From the NCBI RefSeq assembly GCF_033958435.1, contig NC_134137.1, positions 121,308,001 to 121,372,000 of the forward strand: a stretch of DNA of 64,000 bases, read 5' to 3'. The first letter of the stretch is position 1. Each line of letters opens with the position of its first letter. This document shows positions 25,101 to 37,100 of this stretch, one piece after another. The position numbers and the translations under genes were made by a program. The stretch is from Carettochelys insculpta. Taxonomy: Eukaryota; Chordata; Testudines; Carettochelyidae. The notes under the pieces are model-generated. The model worked only from the letters and a program-made list of their open reading frames with translations, had not been told where the DNA came from and did no database searches.

Positions 25101-28100
25101 AAGTGGACAAAGCACACTGATAAAATATAGGTAACAACTGAAGATGGATTAAATGTTTACATTTACATATTACTGTAGTACTGGACAATGCTCTAACAGT
25201 AATTGAAAAATTACAGCGTACAATTAGGAAATCTGGGAAGGTTTTCTTGATGCTAAATTAATAACAGCTCATATGTAACAGGTCCAAGAGGCATACACCT
25301 CTACTTCATTATATCCTCTTCATGCTCTTTTATTACTCAACCTCTTTCATTTGGACCAGACTGGTCTCGTTACAGGTGTGTGGGATAACATGGAACGTGT
25401 ACATGCAATAAATTTGACTGACGCTATATTGTTAAGAAATGTGGTTTCCAACAGATTCAAAAGATATTTTATATGCACTATATTCACTGCATATTTCTTG
25501 AGTACTACTGCTACTAAATCTGTTTTTTCTTGTGAGTGTTTGGTATTGTATAAATATGGCACTATTTGTACAGTTCTAAATATCAGCTTCAATAGGCAGA
25601 TTATATACTTAATGCACTGTCTTGTTACTTACATTTTTAACTGCATCTGCGTATTTCTGCTCATTAAAATAATCATAAAAAGTGGCCATGTAAGATTCCT
25701 TGAAGCTGGCCTGAAATGCAAACAACCAACCAATATTTCTGTGTCTTCCATACAACTTATACCTAAAATCTCAACATCAATAAACTCAGAAAATTAGAGT
25801 TTCCCTATTTAAAACACCACCACTTTCCCTACCTGGAGAAAAAAAAATCAAAGCTACTTTCAGGTGGTTTGGATGTAATATGAAGCACTATCAAGAAAAC
25901 GCTCAAACTAAAATAACTTCTGTAAAAAAAAATGTGGGGTAGCAGAATGTATTCCAGATCTTCAACTCAATATATTTACCAGAATATTCTGTAAAAGTTT
26001 CAAGTTCTTTCTTAAAATTGTGTACTCAAAACAACCCAACATAAAGGTAAGAGGCAAGGAAATGAATGGAATCAAGAGATTTGTACATGGTATACTGGCT
26101 CACCTACAGGTTGGTGGTATGAATCCAGCTGAGGACAGCAGTGACCCCACGTTATCATGTGATACTGATCTGGTGACCTTCTGGCTTAAAGCATTCCCAG
26201 GGCAAGGTGGGGGGTGGGGGCTCCATGTCCTGGAAGGGGCAGGGCGTCAGGAGGAAGGACTGAAGCCTAGGACAGGCATCCCTTAGCGCCACTTGGGTCA
26301 TGGCATTGGGTGAACTTTCCACCCTGCCCCCGCAAAGGATCCACATGCAGTAAGGCTCCCACAGTGTTTCAAAAGGGCCCGGAGCTCCTGGCTGCTGGGG
26401 CGCTGTGGGCCACCCTGAAACATCAGCTCTCTATGCCGTTGCCCTCCTTATTGCCCCGTCAGTGGGCCTGCATTGCAAGATTTGTGTAGAACTCAAAAGA
26501 CCACTACCAGCTCTTATCACTGATCAGCTGAGCACCGATATGCTATAATGGGTATGTCTACACTACAGCGATCCTTCAAAAGAAGTTCTTTTGGAAGATC
26601 TCTTCTGAAAAAACTGCTTTCGAAAGAACATGACCACCCACAAAAAAGTGGATTGGAAAAAAAAAAAAGGAAAAAAAAAAAGCACTTCTCAAAAAGCCCC
26701 AAAACCCTGAGGCCATGCTAAACTTTACTACAAATATTGTTCAAATGAAGAAAATGTTTCCCATCAGTTAGCCTGGAGGTTACAAATGCAGTTCCTCTAG
26801 CATTGCTTACTACTGGCTTGGCTGTATATGGTACTATTCAGCCATGCCAATCATTTAATCACAAAAATACAGTGACAATCTGCTTTAAAAATTAAATAGT
26901 CACATTTTGCCAACATAACCCATCAAGTAAGAAATAAAACAAAACACTTACAGATTTAGATTTGGATAAGCTGCCCAGTGTTTGTATGGTCTTTGAAATA
27001 AGCGTCAAAGTCCTAGAAGTCTGTGGATCCTAGTGAGGGGGAGAACAATGGTGTTACACATTCCCAGTGTTTAAAACATGAGACAGAGCACTACATACAT
27101 TTTCTGTTCTCTGTTTCATTCATACCAAAAGTCAGCATAAAATATTAAGGCGGCACAGACATTACAGAAAAAAAGCTGCTGCTTTAAGAAGCAGGACAGA
27201 TTTTGTTGTGACTCTCTTTTTACCTGTTTCTGAAAAGTCAGTCCCTTGCCTCAGTTTGTAAGTGAAGACTTTTTTTCTACACTAAAATTTAAGGGATTTG
27301 CTCTTGGACAACATATTTACCACTCAAGTGTCGCAAAGAGTTTTGAAGTAAAGAACCCAATTAAAATGGAGCTGTTACTGCAATCTCAAGAGCAGCTTGA
27401 AGTTCTTTTGACTTACTGTAGAATTGGTTTCTTAAATGGAGGAAATTTGACCAAGAAGCCACAGTAACATTCAACCCCATTTAAAAATTACGCTGTACCC
27501 TTTTCAATGGAATCTGTAACAATTTATTGCTCAAAGTTACCTTTGACCAGCAGAAGGCATTTCTATACACGGAAGGAATCTGATTATGAGCGTTTTTTAA
27601 ATTCAGTTTTTTAGGAATGGGAGAGCATTTTAACATTGTGAAGAAAACTAGCTTAATTTTTAAGGCAATTAGCATGCTTTTAACAAAGTTATTGCAGCTG
27701 AAACTCCTATTGCCATATATGGCTTTGCACAAGAAAAGAATGAGGGGATACAATTTCAGTTTATGTAACACTTCACAGCATGCACAGACCCATAGGCACA
27801 ATTCTTACAATAGGTAATTCCACACGCCAGTCTTCTCTTTGATAGCGCTGAGCACTAGCAAAGAATACAAAGGTTGTATGTATTACCCAGCAAAACATTC
27901 AACCTGTTGACCAATAGGGGGTGACTCATGGTTGCTTGAGACAGAGCCTTCATAGGCGCCAGACCCAGACTACAGAACTCCCTCCCTGAGAGAGGGGGGT
28001 GAGAATTACCACAGTGACAGGGCTTAATTTCAAACCTAAATGTAGAACTCACTTAAACTTATGGGGGGTGGGAGTCTAAGTTCCTCGCTAAGTCATCTAT

Positions 28101-31100
28101 CCTACCTGCTAACCCACACAACAGACAAGAGCTACCATGCTATTTCTCCTACGTGTAGAGAAGATAGATTAAAAACCCACTTGGCAGGCACTCAAACTGT
28201 AGTGATGGGGCCACACATATACTTAGATAGACTGATACAGTACTTACTGGGTGATGTGGTGTAAGCTGAAAGAGATTTGGGGAAAGAATGGCAGGAGCAA
28301 AGAATCTCAGGAAAATGAAGCTGCTTACAGCTGTATACCGTACATCTGGGTCATCTGTAACAAGAGAAACCATTCCAACAAACAATAAAGAGCATCTTCA
28401 GTACTAGTAAACCTGTCAAAATGCCTTCAGATAGTTAATTCAGACGTATGCTGCTGGTTCACACATTCACTAGTTACGGGCAAATCAGACAATGGTTTGC
28501 AGCCAAATATTAGCCATGAATAAAGTAATGAAAATACCCAGGTGAGAGCTTGCCACAATAAAGACAATAAGACTGTGTAGGCGTTCCATAAAGTTTCATG
28601 GTGCAGGAAACAAGTACCAGTGTCTGATACATGAACTAACCAAGTAGAACATATGATTCATTTACATGGATTTTAAAGGAGACTGATTCTCACTATTTAT
28701 CTACAGCACCGAGCATAATGGATCCCTGGTATGTTAGGTCCTGAGAGCACCACTGGAAAAGTAGTAACAAATAATAATTGTAACAATAATTATAACACAT
28801 CAAAGGGATAAGAAATACAATATGGTAATCACTGGAATTTCATTTTGAAATTTGCTGTTCTCAAAGTGGCTATAACATGACATCATCTTACTCAGTTGAG
28901 CTGCCCTTTGTGCGTACAAAGATCTTAACGGATCTGCTTACTTTAGTGACAAACATTGATTTTTGATTCATTCAGGTTTTTTTTTTTTTTTTTGCTTTTT
29001 ACTTTGGCAGAACCAACAGCTTAGGAAGAGTGAAACAGATTCTACTCTTCCTTTTCCATCTGCAACAAAATTTACTAACTTCTGCTCAAAGCAAAACAGC
29101 AGTCATACAGTACTTTAAAGGCTAACAAAACAATTTATTAGGTGATGAGCTTTCATAAGGCAGACGCACTATTTACAGATCTGAACTAAAAAGCACTACT
29201 GGACTGTTTTTTTGTTTTGATAGAATATAGACTAACACGGCTATCTCTCTGTTACAGATCTGAAGAAGTGGGTCTGCCACATGAAAGCTCATCACCTAAT
29301 AAATTATTTTGTTAGTCTCTAAAGTACTACGTGACTGTTGTTTTGCTTTTTCATTTTGAAAATACAGACTAACACAGCTACCTCTCTGTAACTTCTCAGT
29401 TACAGCTCTGCAAATCCACTGAAGGCAAAGGCCTTGCATAGGTATCAGTAAGTAGTATGACTTTTATTACAGACTAATGCATGAGTCAAAGTACAGGTCT
29501 GAACTTTCATATTTAATAATGAGTTTGCAGAAAAGTTGTTTTGTAAACTGAGCCTATTTGATCTGAAATCATTGATACCTACATTTTAAGCCCCCCAGTG
29601 CAATTTCTAGCAGGCCGCTTTCAGTGTAGAATATAACAAATTTTAAGGAAGAGCTGAGGTAAACACCGCATAGATTACATTTCAAAACAGGACCCAATCT
29701 GAAATGTACTTTTAACCTCTACACTCGGATAATGTAAACTGGTAGATAATAAAAATTATATACTTCAAAATCACATAACATACAACACAAGCTGAAAAGG
29801 CACACAGCAACTCACCTTGAAAACGTTTGGCAGCAGATTCTCTCAGTGAAAAGAAAATATCGCACATCACTGTAGGACAGGTCACCCCAGATTTCGTAAT
29901 GACAGTGAAAATGCGGTCAACATACTGCCTCAGATTTTCCTGAAACATTTAGCCAGGTGTTAAATGTATTTCATTCTTTGTTTTAACTACACTGTTTCTC
30001 TTCCATGGAAACCAAGGCTACTACAATTTCTCTAATGGAATCTACAGTAGATTATTTCTGCAAAAAAATTAAAGTAATTAAAAAAACACAGTTCCATATT
30101 CAATGGGCACCCTCTTCTTTCGTAAGGCATATTTCTGAATACAAAGCTGAAAGCGCAGTATTTTTTTCTGCCAAAAAGGCAGACATCAAGTAAGACCTCA
30201 TTCCATCAAGCGTGCTTTTTTTTTTTTAATCTTTACAAATCTCTTTGGAACAGTTGGCTAAAGAGTCCCCATTTCTATCATACTTGATATTTATGCAGTG
30301 AAGTGAAAACAAGTCCTATTTTCTTGTCTATTTTACATTTAGACATCACCACATTTCAGTATTATGCTATGCAACATGAAACTGATGTAACAAAAAATCA
30401 CATACATTTTCAGTGTGTTAAGGAAGCTTCCTGTTGTACTGGTATAGACAGCTTAATTTACAACACCAGATGGGGTTCAGGTTACCTTAGTAAGGGAGAC
30501 AAAATTCCCAAAATAATTAGAGTGTTTGCTGTCCATTATATATATGATTGCATACCCTGTTGTTTTCCAGGTTTTCGCCATCTTTTAACTTTACAGGATC
30601 AATTTCACAAGGTTTATGGAGTTGGCAGATCTAGAAAGAACATGATGAACAATTAGTACACTAGCTTACCTTAAGATGGAAGAGGTCTTAAAAGAAAGAG
30701 TTTAGGTTGTTAGTTTTCTTTGGTAAAGGGCTGAATGCTATTTTATTAGCAATTTTCCTTCTGTCAGGACACCAGATCAGGTAGTCAAGATTTTGAATTT
30801 TTCCAGAATATTAGCTTCTATGGTTGGTAATATGTTGAACATAAAAAGATGATGTTTTCATTAGGTCTTCCCAAACTAGATCATCTAAAATGACATTTGT
30901 TGTTTGAAAGAGAGAGTACTGTAAAACTATTCTTAGAAAAAACAGTATTTCTCCATGAGAAACCACAGTAATTGTCTAGGTACAAAAGCGCTGAATCATT
31001 TAAAGGAAATCTGCAGTCTGAAATTGTTGCTCAGCTATGGTTCTGCTGCGGGGGGGGAGGGGGGGGAAATGAAGAATAGTCATACTGGACTGAAGAGATA

Positions 31101-34100
31101 ATAAAACTTCACCACATTGCCAGATAACACACATGCAGTTATTTAGAAATAATCATATCCACTTAAAGCAACAGGAAGAATTGTGTTATTTATGATCAAT
31201 GGCTACTTTCTGCCATGTGCAGTGTTATTTTCTTAGGCTTTCACAGTAAAGCCCCGACTATCTGACCCATGGTTATCCAGCATTCCACTTTATCCCACAC
31301 TGCCCAGGCAGTGTAGGGTACAATGGAATGTTTGGTAACTGGGGGTCGGATAATCTTGCCCCGGTTCCACTGCCACTGGGAAATGGCTCAAGGCGGCCCA
31401 TACCAGGGCTGGCAGGGGCTGTCTGCCTTAGGGCTAGCTGGGGCTTCCTACCTTGGGGAGCATGCTCCAGGGAGCTGGCACAGTGGCAGCTGGCAGCCCA
31501 CTGCAGGAGCTGGCCCCCAGCAGCGGGTAGCCTGCCCAGGCAGCTGGCCTCCCGCCCTGCAGAAGAAGCCCAGCAGCTGGCAGCCTTCTGCCCCTTGTGT
31601 CTTCCTTCCTCCTTGCAATTAGCCAACATTTCCAGTTATCCAACCATTGGTCAGTCCTGATTACGTCAGATAACCAGGATTTTATTGTATTTTGCTTTTA
31701 ACCATTTTCTAGAACCCAAGGCTATGGTTACACTAGAGAGTTTTGTCGACAAAACTGGAGTTTTCTTGACAAAACTCATGAAGCGTTTATACACAAAATG
31801 GGTTGTGTCAACAGTGTCGACAAAACCCAGCACCTTCACCAGCAGTGTTCTGCCTCAAAACTCTCAGGCAGAACACGGCTGTTGACAGATTTCTGTTGAT
31901 AAAACAGCTCTGTAAATGCCCCGAAGGGGTCTCTCTCGACAGACCGGGCATCCACAACAATGGGCAGCCCTGTCTGCTCTGCTTCTGTTTGCCCGTTTTG
32001 TCGAGAGAGCGGCCAGGCAGCCGGGCTGCTCTGTTGACAGAGCGGAGTGCTCTTCCAATTTGCTTTTGTGTGTACATGTGATCTGTTGAAAAAGGTTTTG
32101 TCAGGAAAACTCTTCTGACAGTGAATTCCGCTGACAGATAGCTGTAGTGTAACCGTAGTCCAAATGATTTATTTTAAAAGACAAAAAGCTTTTTCTTATG
32201 GAAACTTTTTATTTTTGTTTAATGAAAGTCCACAGCTCATGAACTGGGTGAGTCACTGTGTAATGAACACCACATGGATTTTCATGTAAAACAACAAGAA
32301 GTCCTGTGGCACCTAATGGACTAACAGATATTTTGGAGCACAAGTTTTGTGGGCAAGGACCCAGAGGGGGGGTGGACCGAAGACAATGATCAAGTGACTT
32401 GTCTCCTGCCATCCATCTCCAGCCTTTGACAAACATCATTCCTACCCCCTGGCTAATAGCTTTTTATGGACCTAACCTCCGTTTTGAGGATATGGACTAA
32501 CTCAGCTACCACTCTGATACATGTAAAAATAAGATCTTGACATTAGTCCTACGGAGCAGTCCTAAAAGGGCAAGACATTAACAACACTTACTCCTAGAAG
32601 GCCCATTAGGCTGAACTTTTACCAAAGAAGTATTCTGAATTTGGTCTTACCTCATCTATAGTTGGCTTTAGCGTGACCTGAAGATAATGCATCCCTGCCA
32701 GTTTCATTGTCTCATCAATGCACTTGGAGGTTAATGAATTTCCTCTGAAAATGGTGTTGGGGTCTCTGGAAGGGAAACATTTTCTATTGTTTAGTCTGTT
32801 GTAATAAAACCACTAACATACAGAAATGAAAAGCTTGTTTTTGAATGCACACAAATATTTTCCTTGACTCATAAGAATGACAGACCAAAGGTCCATCTAG
32901 CCCAGCATCCCGTCTGCCGACAGTGGCCAATGCCAGGTGCCCCAGAGGGGTTGGACCGAAGACAATGATCAAGTGACTTGTTTCCTGCCATCCATCTCCA
33001 GACTTTTACAAACAGAGGCCAGGGACACCATTCCTACCCCCCGGCTAATAGCCTTATATGGACTTAACCTTCATGACTTTATCTAGCTCTTTTTTGATCT
33101 CTGTTATAGTTCTAGCCTTCACAGCTTCCTCTGGCAAGGAGTTCCAAGCGTTGACTGTGCTTTCTGTGAAGAAGAACGTCCTTTTATTAGTTTTGAACCT
33201 GCTACCCATTAATTTCATTTGGTGTCTGCTAGTTCTTATATTATGGGAACAAGTAAATAACTTTTCTTTATTCAACCACTCCACAATGCTAATGATTTTA
33301 TATACCTCTATCATATCCCCCCTTAGTCTCCTCTTTTCTAAACTGAAAAGTCCCAGTCATTTTAGCCTCTCCTCAGATGGGACCCGTTCCAAACCCCTGA
33401 TCATTTTAGTTGCCCTTTTCTGAACCTTTTCTAATGCCAAAATATCTTTTTTGAGGTGAGGAGACCACATCTATGCGCAGTATTGAAGATGTGGGCGTAC
33501 CACAGCTTTATGCAGGGGAAGTAACATATTCTTTGTCTTATTTTCTATCCCTTTTTCAATAACTCCTAACATCCTATTTGCTTTTTTGACTGCCACTCCA
33601 CACTGTGTGGATGTTTTCAGAGAACTATCCATGATAAGAACATAAGAATGGGATACTGGCTCAGATACTGGTCTGACCCAGTAATGGCCATTCTTATGTT
33701 CTTGTACAAGGGCTTCCATGAAATGCACTGTGCAGGATTTGGTGCATTTCCAGCTTATCACAGAAAAACAATAGTAATCAGCATTCTCAGAGGAATTGAG
33801 AATCTAAGGAGTTTGTCATAATTCTTATTACGGTAATGTACTGGAGTTCCACTACACCAAGTACTGCCCAAACACACACTGAGGCACAGATCCTGCCACA
33901 AGGAACTTATAGCCTAATGGAAAAAACATGAAAGATGTCTGTGCTTTCATGCACTACTGCCCAGTATGAACTTGGGAGGCAGCCATTTCAGTCTCATGAC
34001 TTACTGGGCATGGGATTTAAGTTACTCTTAAAAAGGCATATTTGGAGTGATTAACAAGATTGTATGACCTCAGTGACCTTATGTGGCTGAACTACAGTAC

Positions 34101-37100
34101 CATGTTTGATGAAATATTGTAAGTTATGCCTTGCATAGGCCCCAAGCCTGCAAACAGAACTGTGCAAGTAGACCCCTGAGCACACACAAATGCACATTTA
34201 ATTCAGTGGGGGGTCACTCACACAATTCTCTTTGTAGGACTGTGCATAAAAGAAGTGACCGTATCACTTGTTACAGTAAAACTCTTTCATTGTCGGCATT
34301 CGATCAGCCAGAGCTCTCAAATAACCAGCATTGTAACCATAAATAAATTTTAGCATACCAAAAGTGAATACAAATAAATACAGCAAAAACAGTATAAGTT
34401 TACAGTGTACAATACTGCTGTTGTTGGTAAATAAAGTACTCTGCATACATTTTTGTTTGTTTCTTAATATCTAATCTTGTTTTTCTTTCATGTTATACAT
34501 TGCTAGGTAAACCTTTCTATTATCCAGACTATTTGAATATCCGGCAACCTCCTGGTCCCTGGGCTGCTGGATATGAAAGAGTTTACTGTAACGTTATATT
34601 TGCACTATTACAGCCTGTAGGTTTGTGAATGATCTTCAGAAACGCATTCCTTACATATGTTGAAATCAATCTTACTGATAAAAATACAGATTTCCTAGGC
34701 ATGGCACAGTGTTGTTCTCTCAAGTCAATATTAACCTAGACAGTCAGAAATAACTCTGTTGGAATGGTATTCTCACTCCTTCTTCTATGTGGCTTCTTTA
34801 CATCTCTCTTGCTTTGCAGCATCCACTAATGTGCTGCTTTTAATTATGCTATAGAGCCTGTCCAGCAGTGGTTAAGCTATAAATAGAGGAAACCACAAAG
34901 GCCACTCCCCAACCAAAGTACTATTTGCAGGGCCCTTTTGCTTAATTGGTATTTTATTATTGGTACAGTGGCCCTCTAAAAGGATATATACACACAGAAA
35001 CTGAAATATTCTTTTAAAAAAACCCAGACCAGTTAACAAGCGCATGGCTGCTTTTGGCCTCTTAAATTGGCAAACAGCCATTAGCTTCTACATCAGATTT
35101 GCAATCTATTGTTCACTGGACTCCTTTTTTGCACCCACAAGTACAGAAATAATTTCCAACTCATTTGGCTCCCACAATTATTTGCAGGAGCAATTTAAAC
35201 CACTAACATATCTGCCTTCCTCTTCTACATGCATGTTACTTAACTGCACCTGTACAACTGGGCCTTCAGTTATCTGGTTGCTCTCTTACTCAATGAAGCA
35301 TCTATTCAACAGTTCATATTTTTCTATTATTGCACCTGTTTACAAGAGAGGGAGAGGGTGGTGAGTTCTTCTGCTAAATTCATTTTTCTGTTTTTAAAGA
35401 AGTAAAACTACTGCCTTTGAAAGGTGCTGGCCTGAAAGCCCTGAAAATGAATGTCCCCCATGTCTGAGGTTCAGGTACGTGGCAAGCCAGGGGAAGAACA
35501 CCTTTCCTCACATTACCCTCAGCCTACGCAGAGGGACTATCTCTACACGTAGGGGAGTATTCCAGTCCTTGCTCTGTGTGAAAAGACACTGTACAAAGGC
35601 TTCATTTGGTTGTGTCTGTGGCACTTGATACTTTAATGGCAGTAACTGTCCCCCAGGCAGTGGGTTGCAACCCAAAGGCATACAGATGCAGATCATTAAA
35701 TCAACTTCAGATGGTAATGAACTTCAGACACACTGCATCTGATGTGGATACAGTGCTATAGTGACTGGCACTATACAAAATCCTCAGACAATTCTTTGTG
35801 GCAAGAATTTGTGAGTGTTAAGGAAGCACCTAATTTCTGCCTCATCCACTGCCACTTGTCACCCCATCCTTTGTGCTACAGCCCTGCATTTGGAAAGATT
35901 AGATGTTTGGACAAGATTTGTCTCAAATGTCATAGCAAAGCTGATTTCCATGGAGAAACGGACTTTTCCTTTATATACCATTATTCTAATTGTTCTATTA
36001 AGAAGTAGATGCTTTATTAAGAAATGATTTGTTATGAACTGTGAAAACCATTGCAGGGTTTGATTACTATAATTAATATTTACTACTTGCAATGCCTTTT
36101 TTGTGAAAAAAAAAAAGTGCCAGTCCTCAGATCACTCCCGCCCCACCCCACCCCCAGCCAATCCATGAGTGGTAAGGGGACTGTGGGCCCCATACTAAAA
36201 CTCAGTGGGGGTTTTGGCTGGCTGGCTAGCTCCCAGCACTAAAAGGGAAGGGTCCGTGAGAAACCAGGGCCCTGAGATGGACAGTCCCCAGGGATAGTGG
36301 AAAGAGGCCAACATTCCAGGTCAGCTAGACTGACAGGTTGGACAGGCAAACGAGGGAATCGGGAGGCCAGGTCCTGTCCTCTGTGTGAGCTGGGTTCTGA
36401 CTGGGCCTCTGAGAGAAGAGGAGAGAGGGCTAAGAAGAGCAGCAAGGGGCGCAGCTGTGCCGGGAGGCAGCCCTGCAGTGCCAGAGCCAGAGGGACACGC
36501 AGCCGAAAGAGCACCAATCCTGTGCTAAGAAGCAGACCTGCAGTCACCAGAGAGCCAAAGGGGTCAGAGGAGCAATGCAAGGAGCTGGAGGCTGGCAACA
36601 CAACACAGTCGGCAGCTGGGTGTGGTGAGCAGATGGGACCAGCAAAAGGAGGGCGAGAGGCTCTGGGCAGGGAAACACCACAGCCAGGAGGCCTTGCAGG
36701 CCAGACATGGAGAGGGATTATAACTCCAAATAGGAGAAGGGCCCTGTCACTTTTGAGCGTGAAGTCCTGTGGTCACTGCTTGAGCAAGCATGTTCGACCT
36801 GCAGCCCCACCCCTGCAGCGCAGCCAGAGTCTGAGAGGGAGCCCTGGAACTTAAGAGGAACAGACTGTGAACTGTGCTTACGCTCAGCAAACTGCTGGTT
36901 GTGATGTCCCTGTGCCGCAGAGCAGGGCTGTGTGTTCTCTTTAAACCTTTCTCGTTTTTATTTATTCTTTTCTTTTTAATCGGCTGCTGTGTAATCAATT
37001 GTATTCACTTTGAACCGTATGAGGTGATCCACGGCTCAGGAAAGCGTCCACTGTGAAGGGAGCACCCTGGAATGGGGACACCCTAGCCCCTGTCCTAAGT

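Larger units (their letters stand above)
30631..32650 (-). other. RASA3: RASA3 intron G-H, repeat-rich
   Basis: This 2 kb intron carries a GC-rich inverted-repeat element (31244-31690), a TIR element with a CAA duplication (31720-32160) and a repeat/CR1 chimera (32287-32525). A poly-G run lies near 31051-31067. Confidence 0.8.

Noticed and set aside
25351..25797. 148-codon plus-strand open frame
   Set aside because: It covers RASA3 exon L on the opposite strand and has no features of its own.
29712..29948. ATG at the start of the frame containing exon I as a translation start
   Set aside because: It lies upstream of a good splice acceptor (tttcag) and is intronic.
36297..36854. 185-codon plus-strand open frame
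   Set aside because: Low-complexity composition within an LTR-like block, with no gag, protease or reverse-transcriptase motif.
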